Positions 1-7,648 of a stretch of DNA of 13,574 bases are shown in pieces. Position 1 is the first letter of the stretch; the number at the start of each line of letters is the position of its first letter. The stretch covers positions 1 through 13,574 of the forward strand of contig JALGWK010000027.1 of NCBI GenBank assembly GCA_025774205.1. The letters run 5' to 3'. The notes beneath the pieces are model-generated. The model had not been told where the DNA came from, did no database searches, and saw only the letters and a program-made list of their open reading frames with translations. The position numbers and the translations under genes were made by a program. This DNA is from a bacterium. Lineage in GTDB: Bacteria > Blakebacterota > Blakebacteria > Blakebacterales > Blakebacteraceae.

Positions 1-792
1 GGCGGCCACCTGGTCCTCAATATCGTCGACACCCCGATCAAGTGCCCGGTGGCGCCGCTCGAGTTCATCTTCCTGGCCGACTGGTTCCTGCACGAGCATG
101 GACTGCGGGACAAGGTGGAGATCACCTTCACCACCCCCCTGCCGGAGGTGTTCACCAAGCCGCGGGCGTCGGCCTTCCTCGGCAACCTGCTCGAGGAACG
201 CCGGATCAACGTCGAGACCGAGTACCTGATCGAGGAGGCCGATCCGGAGAAGAAGGTGATCCGGGCCTTCGACGGCCGCGAAGTGCCCTTCGACCTGCTG
301 GTGACGATTCCGCTGAACATGGGGAGCGAGGTCATCGAGCGCTCCGACATGGGGGACGACCTCAACTACGTGCCGACCGAGAAGCACACCCTGCGGCACA
401 AGACCTTCGAGAACATCTTCGTCCTGGGTGACGCGACCGACCTGCCGACCTCGAAGGCCGGCTCGGTGGCGCACTTCCAGTCCGAGTCGTTTATCGATAA
501 TTTCCTGCGCTACATCGACGGGATGGAACTGCTGCCCACCTTTGACGGCCACTCCAACTGCTACATCGAGACCGGCTACGGCAAGGGCACCCTGATCGAC
601 TTCAACTACGATGTCGAGCCCCTGCCCGGGAAGTTCCCCCTGCCCGGCCTTGGTCCATTCTCTCTGCTGGAAGAATCGCGAGTGGACCACTGGGGCAAAC
701 TGATGTTCCGCTGGATTTACTGGCACCTGCTCCTGAAGGGCAAGGAACTCCCTATCCCGGTCCGGATGAGCATGGCCGGCAAGCGGCTTTAA
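1..792 (+). CDS. Sulfide:quinone oxidoreductase-like FAD flavoprotein, C-terminal part (5' end outside window)
   Basis: The reading frame is open from base 1, so only the last 263 residues are present. The family is two-Rossmann FAD flavoproteins that oxidise sulfide or related sulfur species and pass electrons to membrane quinone. Visible support: a KCPVAPLE stretch (Cys15 of the fragment) matching the region of the catalytic cysteine in sulfide:quinone oxidoreductases; a VLGDATDLPTSKAG segment (about 141-154), the usual C-terminal FAD-binding motif; a second cysteine at 187 (SNCYIETG), where these enzymes carry the other redox cysteine; and an aromatic, amphipathic tail (WGKLMFRWIYWHLLL, about 211-225) suited to peripheral membrane attachment. 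The GTG at base 49 is not the start, because homology continues upstream of it. It leads a tight operon with DUF1641, DsrC-like and DsrE-like genes, supporting a sulfur role. The exact substrate (sulfide, polysulfide or a protein persulfide) cannot be read from sequence. Confidence 0.88.
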   Translation, partial: GGHLVLNIVDTPIKCPVAPLEFIFLADWFLHEHGLRDKVEITFTTPLPEVFTKPRASAFLGNLLEERRINVETEYLIEEADPEKKVIRAFDGREVPFDLLVTIPLNMGSEVIERSDMGDDLNYVPTEKHTLRHKTFENIFVLGDATDLPTSKAGSVAHFQSESFIDNFLRYIDGMELLPTFDGHSNCYIETGYGKGTLIDFNYDVEPLPGKFPLPGLGPFSLLEESRVDHWGKLMFRWIYWHLLLKGKELPIPVRMSMAGKRL

Positions 793-808
793 ACTGGAGG
801 GCACCGAG

Positions 809-1549
809 ATGACGACCATGACAGTCGAAGACTCGCTGCAGGAGATCACGGAGCAGCTCACGCAGCTGAACGCCCGGGTCGACTACCTGAGTGAGCGGGC
901 CCGGATCGATCAGAACCGCTGGGAAACGGTAGAGGATCTCGCCGCCGACCTGAAGCTGGTGGGCCAGAGCGCTTTCGAAGGCGCGGTCGAAGAACTGAGC
1001 GACCTCGATCCCGCCGTCTCTCTGGAGGACTCGCTCAGGCTCCTGCGTCGCCTGGCCGAGAACACCGGCAACCTCGAATGGACCCTGCAGCAGCTCGAGA
1101 GTATCCGCGATTTCGTTCGCGACGCAGGGCCGATCGCGACCTACGCCTTCGGTGCCGCGACTGAGAAGTTCGAGGAACTCGACCGGATTGGTGTGTTCTC
1201 TTTCGGCCAGGAGGCCTGGCGCATCGTCCAGATCATCCTGACGAGTTTCACCCCCGAGGACGTCCGCGCCCTGGGAGACAACGTGGTGCTCATCCTCAAC
1301 ACCGTGAAGGGGATGACCCAACCCGAGGTCATGCACATGCTCGGCAACCTGACCGGCGCTTACCGGCAGGCCGAAGCGACTTCGGAAGAGATAAAGACGG
1401 GGACCTTCGCCCTGCTGAAGCAGATGCGGGATCCCGAGGTCCGGCGCGGTCTGGCCGTGACCATGCAGATGCTGAAAGGCGTCGCGGGCGGACCCGCCCC
1501 CGTCGCCGGTGAGAACGAACGTATCGAACCGACACCTGACGTCGAATAA
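809..1549 (+). CDS. DUF1641 domain-containing protein
   Basis: A soluble, acidic, mostly helical protein of 246 residues with no cysteine, so it cannot itself carry a persulfide. The N-terminal 50 residues look like a coiled coil (QEITEQLTQLNARVDYL). A KGMTQPEVMHMLGNL segment at about 167-181 resembles the short conserved core of DUF1641. The tail (about 228-246) is proline- and acid-rich and looks disordered. The start at 809 follows a TGGAGG ribosome-binding site at 795-800; an in-frame ATG at 818 is a less well spaced alternative. It begins 16 bases after the flavoprotein gene and ends 20 bases before the DsrC-like gene. DUF1641 proteins are known to neighbour SQR-like flavoproteins and, in other bacteria, formate dehydrogenase genes; no biochemical role is established to my knowledge. 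A scaffold or partner for the flavoprotein is my inference. Confidence 0.85.
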   Translation: MTTMTVEDSLQEITEQLTQLNARVDYLSERARIDQNRWETVEDLAADLKLVGQSAFEGAVEELSDLDPAVSLEDSLRLLRRLAENTGNLEWTLQQLESIRDFVRDAGPIATYAFGAATEKFEELDRIGVFSFGQEAWRIVQIILTSFTPEDVRALGDNVVLILNTVKGMTQPEVMHMLGNLTGAYRQAEATSEEIKTGTFALLKQMRDPEVRRGLAVTMQMLKGVAGGPAPVAGENERIEPTPDVE

Positions 1550-1569
1550 GACGAGGAGGAACAGGAACC

Positions 1570-1884
1570 ATGGCAACACTGGAAGTTGCAGGAACCGCGC
1601 TGGAACTCGATGACGACGGATTCCTGGTGAACATGGATGAATGGTCGAAGGAAGTCGCGGAGGAGCTCGCAAAGGCCGACGAGATCTCCCTGACCGACCG
1701 GCACTGGGAGGTCATCGAATTCGTCCGTAAATGGTACGCCGAGAAAGACGAGTCCCCCACCCTGCGCAGGATAACCAAGGTGGGCGGCATTCCGACCAAG
1801 GAACTCTACCAGCTTTTCCCCGACGGCCCGGGCAAGAAGGTCGCCCGCATCGCCGGAACCCCGAAGCCCGAAGGATGTGTCTGA
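1570..1884 (+). CDS. TusE/DsrC-family sulfur relay protein with a single conserved cysteine
   Basis: A small protein of 104 residues with the full DsrC/TusE pattern: LDDDGFLVNMDEWS near 13-26, LTDRHWEVIEFVRKWY at about 41-56, PTLRRITK near 64-71 and the C-terminal arm ending PKPEGCV. Family members carry sulfur as a persulfide or trisulfide on the penultimate cysteine, here Cys103. True DsrC of dissimilatory sulfur metabolism has a second cysteine eleven residues earlier; here that position is Ala92 (VARIAG), so the protein is TusE-like or a regulatory homologue and cannot form the DsrC intramolecular disulfide. A strong ribosome-binding site, GAGGAGGA at 1553-1560, precedes the ATG. Its neighbours are an SQR-like flavoprotein, DUF1641 and DsrE-like genes, not tRNA-thiolation genes, so a role in sulfur oxidation or delivery is more likely than tRNA modification. 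Family certain, role inferred. Confidence 0.92.
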   Translation: MATLEVAGTALELDDDGFLVNMDEWSKEVAEELAKADEISLTDRHWEVIEFVRKWYAEKDESPTLRRITKVGGIPTKELYQLFPDGPGKKVARIAGTPKPEGCV

Positions 1885-1923
1885 GACACCGGGCCACAAT
1901 CTGCCTGAAAGGATCAGCGTACG

Positions 1924-2397
1924 ATGAGTGAAACCAAAAGTACCCGCAAGATCGCCATCATCTGCTCGAAGGGAACGCTCGACATGGCGTACCCGGGGCT
2001 GGTGCTGGCCAACGCCGCCCGCCAGGCCGGGATCGACGCCGTACTCTTCTTCACCTTCTGGGGACTCGATATTGTCACGAAGAAGAAGAACAGCAAGATC
2101 AAGGTGACCCCGGTCGGCAATCCCGCCATGGGTATGCCGAACCTGGTCGGAATTATCCCCGGTATGACAACGATGGCCACCTCGATGATGAAGAAGAAGA
2201 TCGAGGGCCTTGATATCCCACCGATCGACGAGTTCATCGAGATGATCCACGACGCCGGCGTGAAGCTCTACGGCTGCCGGATGTCGGTCGACATGATGGG
2301 TCTCACGGAGGATGACCTGGTCCCTCAGCTCGAGGGAGTCATCACCGCCATGGACTTCATGGATATCTCCGAAGGCGCCCAGACGATCTTCGTGTAG
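1924..2397 (+). CDS. DsrE/DsrF/DrsH-like sulfurtransferase-family protein
   Basis: A 157-residue protein of the DsrE3-like type. Visible features are the beta-strand and turn IAIICSKGTLD with Cys14, the FFTFWGLDIV segment (about 42-51), a Met-rich region NPAMGMPNLVGIIPGMTTM (66-84), and the signature YGCRMSVDMMG with Cys118, the cysteine position that accepts sulfane sulfur in characterised DsrE-family carriers. There is no signal peptide. The hydrophobic stretches belong to the Rossmann-like core, so it should be cytoplasmic. The ATG at 1924 follows AAAGGA at 1908-1913. It is the last gene of the sulfur operon, 39 bases after the DsrC-like gene and just before a duplicated terminator. DsrE3 and TusE/DsrC proteins typically exchange persulfide, so the two probably act as a relay. 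Family assignment is firm; direction of transfer is unknown. Confidence 0.9.
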   Translation: MSETKSTRKIAIICSKGTLDMAYPGLVLANAARQAGIDAVLFFTFWGLDIVTKKKNSKIKVTPVGNPAMGMPNLVGIIPGMTTMATSMMKKKIEGLDIPPIDEFIEMIHDAGVKLYGCRMSVDMMGLTEDDLVPQLEGVITAMDFMDISEGAQTIFV

Positions 2398-2426
2398 TAC
2401 CTGACTGCCGGCCTACCCGACCGAAG

Positions 2427-2460
2427 AGCCCCTGCCGCATCGCGCCGGGGGCTTTTCTTT
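2427..2460 (+). terminator. Rho-independent terminator 1 of the sulfur operon
   Basis: A GC-rich hairpin with AGCCCC at 2427-2432 pairing GGGGCT at 2448-2453, followed by a TTTTCTTT run to 2460. It begins 30 bases after the stop of the DsrE-like gene. Confidence 0.75.
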
Positions 2461-2496
2461 GCGCCCCTCGCCACTCCGTGCCGGGGGCTTTTCTTT
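2444..2496 (+). repeat. 17-base direct repeat forming the 3' halves of the two terminators
   Basis: GCCGGGGGCTTTTCTTT occurs at 2444-2460 and again, identically, at 2480-2496, offset by 36 bases. The match covers the descending stem arm and T-run of both terminators, as expected if one arose by local duplication of the other. Confidence 0.85.
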
Positions 2497-2497
2497 T
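2463..2497 (+). terminator. Rho-independent terminator 2 (tandem copy)
   Basis: A second hairpin directly after the first: GCCCC at 2463-2467 pairs GGGGC at 2484-2488, then TTTTCTTTT at 2489-2497. Its 3' arm and T-run repeat terminator 1 exactly over 17 bases. Confidence 0.7.
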
Positions 2498-2561
2498 CTC
2501 ACCATCTCCGGTATCGGCTACCATCCTGACCTCAACCGGTGATCGTGACCGACCAACCATC

Positions 2562-2565
2562 GAGG
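2562..2565 (+). promoter_or_regulatory. Ribosome-binding site deciding the DUF4838 lipoprotein start
   Basis: GAGG at 2562-2565 sits 8 bases before the ATG at 2574. This favours that ATG over the in-frame GTG at 2478, which lies inside the second terminator and would put 32 residues ahead of the signal peptide. Confidence 0.6.
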
Positions 2566-2573
2566 TACCCGAC

Positions 2574-4859
2574 ATGACCAACCGTCCCCGGATCCCGTTC
2601 CTTCTTCCGATCATCATCCTGGTCCTCCTTACCGCCTGTTCCAGCCGGACCGCCCTTGAACTGACCAACGGAGGAGCCAGCAACTACCGGATCGCACTCT
2701 CCCCCAACGCGACCGATATCGACCGGCAGGCGGCTGAAGTCCTTCAGCAGTACCTTGAACGGATCTCGGGCGCCCGACTGCCGATCGTCGTCGATGGGAG
2801 CTCGCCCGCCAGCGGGCCCCTCATCCTGATCGGCAGCGCCCGTACACAGTCGGACACCTTCCTGGCGGTCGACTGGGCTGCCCTCGAGGAAGACGGCTTC
2901 CACATCGTCACCTTCCGTGACGACCTCTTCATCGCCGGCGGCACGGAGAAGGGTACCCTCTATGGCGTCCACACGCTGCTGGAGACGTATCTCGGCTGCA
3001 GGATGTACAGCCCCGATGTGACGGTAGTCCCCGAGCAGGCATCGATCCACCTGCCTGCTATCGACGACACCCGGGTCCCGGTGATCCGGTTCCGATCAAC
3101 CCATTACGACCACGCCTACGAACAGCCCTACCGCGACTGGCACAAACTGGACGACGGCAACGTCGACCGATTCCTCGAGTGGAGCACCAGGGTTCACACC
3201 TTCAACCGGCTGGTGCCGCCGGAGCAGTACTTCAAGGATCACCCGGAGTACTTCTCCGAGATCAACGGCATCAGAGTCCCCGACACCCAGCTCTGTCTCA
3301 CCAATGAGGATGTCTTCCAGATCATCGTGGAACGGCTGCGGGAGATGATGGCTGAACACCCCGATGTGAAATACTGGTCGGTGAGCCAGAACGACACCTA
3401 CGGCAACTGCCAGTGCGAGGAGTGCCGGGCGCTCGACGAGCAGGAGGGCAGTCCGATCGGTTCCCTGCTCACCTTCGTGAATCGGGTCGCGGCCGAGTTC
3501 CCCGACCGGATCATCACCACCCTGGCCTACCAGTACACCCGCGTGGCGCCGAAGAATCTGAGACCGGCAGAGAATGTCTGCATCACCCTCTGCAGCATCG
3601 AGTGCGACCGGAGCGGGTCACTTCCGGCCGATCCCGACAACGCCTCCTTCGCCGACGACGTCCGTGACTGGTCGGCGATTGCCAGCCACCTCTACATCTG
3701 GGATTACGTGGTCCAGTTCCGGAACCTGGTGAGCCCCTTCCCCAACTTCCATGTCCTGCAGCCGAATATCCGCTTCTTCGTCGAGAACGGGATCGATGCC
3801 ATCTTCGAACAGGGCAGCGGCGGCATCAGGGGTGAGTTCACTGACCTCCGATCGTACCTGATCGCCAAGCTCCTCTGGGATCCCGATGCCGATGTCGACG
3901 CCATCATCGATGACTTCCTCTCCGGGTACTACGGCGAGGCGGCCCCGTACCTGCGACGGTACATCGATCTCATGACCCGTTCGCTGCTCCGCTCCGGCGA
4001 GCGGCTCGACATCTACGGTAATCCCTACACCCCGGTGGAGGGGTACCTCTCCCCCCGTCTGATGGCGAAATACGAACGCCTCTTCGATCAGGCCGTGACC
4101 GCAGTTGCCGAAGCTCCCGATGTACTGGAGCGGGTGAGGTTCGCCCGTCTCCCCCTCGAATACGCCAGACTGGAGCAGGCGAAGCGATACGGCACCGGCA
4201 AATGGGGCTTCTTCGTCCTCGACGATTCAGGTACCTGGTCGGTCCGGCCGGAAATGCGTCAACGTCTCGATGATTTCATCACGATGTGCGAAGAGGCCGG
4301 CTACAACCGGCTCCATGAGCACGGCGGGCCGCCCATGGAGTACCGGCAGGTCCTGCTGGAGCTGTTCGACAAGAGCATGGAGAGCCACCTGGCCCTGTTC
4401 AGACCGGTTACCGTGAACACGGAGTGGAGCCCGACCTACCCTGCCAACGGCGTCGACACGTTCACCGATGGCCTGAAAGGGATCCCCGATTACACCTGCA
4501 ACTGGCTCGGCTTCGAGGGACACGACATGGAGGTGTTGATCGACCTGCAGGAACCGACCACGGTGAGTGAGATCTCGACCGACTTCCTCCAGGTGTTCTA
4601 CTCCTGGGTGTGGCTGCCGACAGAGGTTGTCTATTCGGTATCTGACGATGGAGAGCGCTTCACAGAGGTGGCCCGGCTCCTGAACACTGTCTCAGACCAG
4701 CGTGACGGCTCTTTCATCGAGACCTTCGAAGCCCGGTTCGATCCGGTCGAAGCCCGATACGTGAAAGTGGAAGCAGTGAATCGGAAGATCTGCCCCGAAT
4801 GGCACCAGGGGCACCCGGGCAGGTCGTGGATCTTCGCCGACGAGATCATCGTGCGATAG
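2574..4859 (+). CDS. DUF4838 domain-containing lipoprotein with C-terminal discoidin-like domain
   Basis: A 761-residue exported protein. The N-terminus is a lipoprotein signal: hydrophobic residues 9-19, then LTAC with the lipidated Cys22. Residues about 35-170 match the alpha-glucuronidase-like N-terminal fold common in this family (AAEVLQQYLERISGARLPI, then IAGGTEKGTLYGVHTLLE). Residues about 180-480 form the DUF4838 core, with PEYFSEING and the family hallmark SVSQNDTYGNCQCEEC, holding Asp274 and cysteines 279, 281 and 284. A helical region follows, then about 612-761 resembles a discoidin/F5-8-type-C or CBM32-like sandwich (NTEWSPTYPANGVDTFTDG). DUF4838 proteins are thought to act on polysaccharides, but I know of no firmly established activity. 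Surface anchoring and a carbohydrate-binding module suggest glycan capture or hydrolysis. It is isolated from the upstream operon by terminators. Confidence 0.87.
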   Translation: MTNRPRIPFLLPIIILVLLTACSSRTALELTNGGASNYRIALSPNATDIDRQAAEVLQQYLERISGARLPIVVDGSSPASGPLILIGSARTQSDTFLAVDWAALEEDGFHIVTFRDDLFIAGGTEKGTLYGVHTLLETYLGCRMYSPDVTVVPEQASIHLPAIDDTRVPVIRFRSTHYDHAYEQPYRDWHKLDDGNVDRFLEWSTRVHTFNRLVPPEQYFKDHPEYFSEINGIRVPDTQLCLTNEDVFQIIVERLREMMAEHPDVKYWSVSQNDTYGNCQCEECRALDEQEGSPIGSLLTFVNRVAAEFPDRIITTLAYQYTRVAPKNLRPAENVCITLCSIECDRSGSLPADPDNASFADDVRDWSAIASHLYIWDYVVQFRNLVSPFPNFHVLQPNIRFFVENGIDAIFEQGSGGIRGEFTDLRSYLIAKLLWDPDADVDAIIDDFLSGYYGEAAPYLRRYIDLMTRSLLRSGERLDIYGNPYTPVEGYLSPRLMAKYERLFDQAVTAVAEAPDVLERVRFARLPLEYARLEQAKRYGTGKWGFFVLDDSGTWSVRPEMRQRLDDFITMCEEAGYNRLHEHGGPPMEYRQVLLELFDKSMESHLALFRPVTVNTEWSPTYPANGVDTFTDGLKGIPDYTCNWLGFEGHDMEVLIDLQEPTTVSEISTDFLQVFYSWVWLPTEVVYSVSDDGERFTEVARLLNTVSDQRDGSFIETFEARFDPVEARYVKVEAVNRKICPEWHQGHPGRSWIFADEIIVR

Positions 4860-5049
4860 CGTTCAGAGGATTCGGTCAGAACATGGTTCCGATTCGCGGT
4901 CACAGATCGGGATCGACCTTCGTTTCACCTCCGAGGCTGGAAGTACCCGACCTTCTCACCTCAGAACTCATACATCCATCTCTGCGGCGTAACCGTACGT
5001 CCTCCCTCTTTCTGCGGCCATGTGGGAGGCCCAGGAAGGTGTATAACCC

Positions 5050-6609
5050 ATGAGGTTATCATTACTACGGGCCGGATCGATAACCGGCCTTCTGATCCTT
5101 CTTCTGGCAGGTGCTGCATCCGGCCAGATGATCCCGATCAAGACTGTACCGGTCGCGACCGGTGATCAGTTCCTCTTCATCCCGTCCCGATCGACTGCCA
5201 TGGGAGGAGTGTCCATCGCGATGGACGATCCTCTGCTGGATCCGTTCACGAATCCCGCTAAAAGCAGTCGAATCCGCAGGTCGTTCCTGTTCGGTGGTTC
5301 AACACAATATTCGACGACCGGGGACGATGGAGGCGGCCGGACCATGCCCGTTGGCGGTCTTGCCCGAATGGGGAAATGGGCCATCGGAGCGATCGTGGCC
5401 CTCCAGAGACTCTCCCCGGCTGAACAATATTTCCGGTGGTATCATGCCCAGGAAGTGAACGCCTCCCTATTCCCCAAGAAATCACCCGGTTCACCGATCC
5501 TGAACCATGTTCCGAGGACTGACCACCCGGCCAGAAACCGATACCTGACGGGTGTGATCGGGAGAACCATTCTGGATGATCGGATATCGCTTGGTGCCGG
5601 TATCTCAGTAGCCGATCTGCGGGCTATCGACGGGGTGGACCTGCTCTATGATGGCAGCATACGCATTCTTCAGGACGGTTACTCCACCGATTACCGCCTG
5701 GGGATGATGGCCGATCTCGGCAGGAACAGTGAGGTCGAATTCCTCTGGTTCCAGAATCATCTGGATATGATCCACGACGTGTACTACCCGGAACTCTCTC
5801 CAATCACCTATCAGTTCTGGCCGGGATTCCCGACCGATTCGAACCTGAAGCGGAATTCAGACCATACACGGACATCAGGTCTGCATTGTGGTTATTCCCG
5901 CCCCCTTCGCGACGATGCCTGGCGGATCGGAGGGATCGTCACAATCAACTGGAAATCACATCCCAAGATCCCTGAATACGAACTGCAGTTCCTGCCTGCA
6001 ATCCCCCGGGATCCGGGGTATTCACGCGCATACAACCTGGGAATCGGGTTATCCGGCGCCGGCAGATCCAGTCGATTCGGGATCGATTTCATCTTCGAAC
6101 CGGTCTGGACGGACACCTGGGGAGTCGCTGACCAGGCTATGGAAACCAGAAGCGGAGGCGTGATCCAGCCGGGCGGCAAAACGGTCGAGAACTTCTTCAC
6201 CTTCCTGAACGCACACCTGCGATTGGGCCTGGCGATCGGAGATGAATCGGGAGGGCTTCAGTTCGGTCTCCACATCCACTCCATCAGCTATCAGCTGGAC
6301 CAGCTGGACAACAGTCGCGAGCGGTGGCGAAGACAGAATGAATCATGGATCGAATGGAGTCCGAGCCTGGGTGCACACCTCGATATCGCCGACTTCCAGG
6401 TCCGCTACCTCGGGCGATTGAAGCTGGGTACCGGTATACCGAAGGGGTGGCCCGAGGGGGCGTGGTGGAATCCGATCTCCCTGAACGGCTCACTGAGCAT
6501 CAGTCCCTCCGGTCCCGATTTCCTCGTAGCGCCGACCGGTCCGTACCGTTTCGAGAAGACGCTCATCGCGACCCACCAGGTAGCGCTGGTGATCCCGTTC
6601 GGTCGCTGA
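5050..6609 (+). CDS. Outer-membrane beta-barrel protein, PorV/OmpP1-like
   Basis: A 519-residue exported protein with a signal peptide (MRLSLLRAGS, hydrophobic core 11-22, likely cut near AASG-Q at 25/26). After a short N-terminal segment comes FIPSRSTAMGGVSIAMDDPLLDPFTNPA (about 43-70), the N-terminal plug pattern of FadL/OmpP1-like barrels such as PorV and UPF0164 proteins. The rest is alternating polar and hydrophobic strands rich in Gly, Tyr and Trp, ending in HQVALVIPFGR, a plausible last strand though it does not end in an aromatic residue. AGGAAGG at 5033-5039 precedes the ATG. The 190-base gap upstream includes a weak hairpin (CCTCCC 5001-5006 with GGGAGG 5024-5029). It lies downstream of the DUF4838 gene on the same strand. 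Substrate and function are unknown; a fatty-acid-type channel or a secretion-associated barrel are both possible. Confidence 0.72.
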   Translation: MRLSLLRAGSITGLLILLLAGAASGQMIPIKTVPVATGDQFLFIPSRSTAMGGVSIAMDDPLLDPFTNPAKSSRIRRSFLFGGSTQYSTTGDDGGGRTMPVGGLARMGKWAIGAIVALQRLSPAEQYFRWYHAQEVNASLFPKKSPGSPILNHVPRTDHPARNRYLTGVIGRTILDDRISLGAGISVADLRAIDGVDLLYDGSIRILQDGYSTDYRLGMMADLGRNSEVEFLWFQNHLDMIHDVYYPELSPITYQFWPGFPTDSNLKRNSDHTRTSGLHCGYSRPLRDDAWRIGGIVTINWKSHPKIPEYELQFLPAIPRDPGYSRAYNLGIGLSGAGRSSRFGIDFIFEPVWTDTWGVADQAMETRSGGVIQPGGKTVENFFTFLNAHLRLGLAIGDESGGLQFGLHIHSISYQLDQLDNSRERWRRQNESWIEWSPSLGAHLDIADFQVRYLGRLKLGTGIPKGWPEGAWWNPISLNGSLSISPSGPDFLVAPTGPYRFEKTLIATHQVALVIPFGR

Positions 6610-6622
6610 GGATAGAGGAGGA

Positions 6623-7603
6623 CTACTCGTGCCCCTGGATGGCGTGGGCCACGTAGAGTTCCTCGAGCCGGTCGAGTTCTTCAGATGAAAGAAGCACTTC
6701 CGGGGCGTGGAGGGCGGCCTCGAGCTGCTCCGGCTTCGTGATCCCGATGATCGGCGCCACCACGCCCGGCTGATGAAGGAGCCAGGCTAGCGCCACGGCG
6801 GTCGGATCCTCTCCCCGTTCACCGGCGACCTCGACGAGCCGGTCGATGACGTCGAAGTCATTGAGCGGCTCATAGATCTTCTTCCCGTAGTCGTCGAGCT
6901 TCGCCCGCAGGGTCGGCTCCAGTTCCTCCCGGGTCCTGGTACCGGTCAGGAGTCCCCGTGCCAGCGGGCTCCAGGGGATGATCCCCACCCCCTCCTGCAC
7001 ACAGAGGGGGTTCATCTCCCGCTCTTCCTCCCGGTAGATGAGATTGTAGTGGTTCTGCATCGTTTCGAACCGCTCGAGCCCGAGCATGTCGGAGAGGTGG
7101 AGGGACTCGGCGAACTGGTGGGCCCACATGCTGGAGGCGCCGATATGGTGCACCTTCCCCTGCCGGACAAGGTCGTCGAGCGCCCGCAGAGTCTCCTCGA
7201 TCGGGACGGTATAGTCCCAGCGGTGGATCTGGTAGAGATCGATATGGTCGGTCCCCAGCCGCTTCAGCGAGCGCTCCACCTGTGACATGATATGTTTGCG
7301 CGAGAGCCCGCCCTCGTTCGGTCCCTCCCCCATGGTGAAGTAGACCTTGGTGGCCAGTACGATCCGGTCGCGGTCGGCGAAGTCGGCCAGTGCCCGACCG
7401 ATGACCTCTTCACTCACTCCCATCGAGTACATGTTGGCGGTGTCGAAGAAGTTGATCCCCTCCTCCACCGCTTTCCTGATGATGACCCGCGACTCCTCCT
7501 CCTCCAGCACCCACTCGCGCCACTTCTTCGTGCCGAACGACATGCAGCCGAGACAGACGGGGCTCACCTTGAGGCCGGTCGAGCCGAGATTGACGTACTC
7601 CAT
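6623..7603 (-). CDS. Aldo/keto reductase
   Basis: A 326-residue cytoplasmic oxidoreductase with the complete NAD(P)H-dependent TIM-barrel pattern. The catalytic tetrad is visible as Asp54 and Tyr59 (FFDTANMY), Lys86 (LATK) and His127 (QIHRWD). LGSTGLKVSPVCLGCMSFG opens the protein, IPWSPLARGLLTG lies mid-way, and the C-terminal cofactor region includes APIIGITKPEQLEAAL. It resembles the Tas/YajO/YghZ-like group that reduces sugar or small aldehydes and ketones, but the substrate is not predictable. AGGAAGG just upstream of the ATG supports the start at 7603. It begins 45 bases after the small membrane protein gene on the same strand, so it may share its transcript with the YeiH-type gene. Its stop is only 13 bases from the convergent beta-barrel gene and I see no terminator hairpin between them. 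Confidence 0.93.
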   Translation of the reverse strand: MEYVNLGSTGLKVSPVCLGCMSFGTKKWREWVLEEEESRVIIRKAVEEGINFFDTANMYSMGVSEEVIGRALADFADRDRIVLATKVYFTMGEGPNEGGLSRKHIMSQVERSLKRLGTDHIDLYQIHRWDYTVPIEETLRALDDLVRQGKVHHIGASSMWAHQFAESLHLSDMLGLERFETMQNHYNLIYREEEREMNPLCVQEGVGIIPWSPLARGLLTGTRTREELEPTLRAKLDDYGKKIYEPLNDFDVIDRLVEVAGERGEDPTAVALAWLLHQPGVVAPIIGITKPEQLEAALHAPEVLLSSEELDRLEELYVAHAIQGHE

Positions 7604-7648
7604 CGATCGTCATCCTTCCTGTTCAGGTCGGTCGGTAGCGGAGAAAAA

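Noticed and set aside
1360-2250. Minus-strand open frame of 296 codons opposite the sulfur operon
   Set aside because: It covers the opposite strand of three well-supported genes, has no recognisable domain, and spans their intergenic gaps and ribosome-binding sites.
2478-2573. GTG-initiated N-terminal extension of the DUF4838 lipoprotein
   Set aside because: It begins inside a terminator hairpin and would bury the lipoprotein signal; the ATG at 2574 has its own ribosome-binding site.
5001-5029. Hairpin CCTCCC/GGGAGG in front of the beta-barrel gene
   Set aside because: A six-base stem with a 17-base loop is weak and has no T-run; neither a terminator nor a riboswitch is supported.
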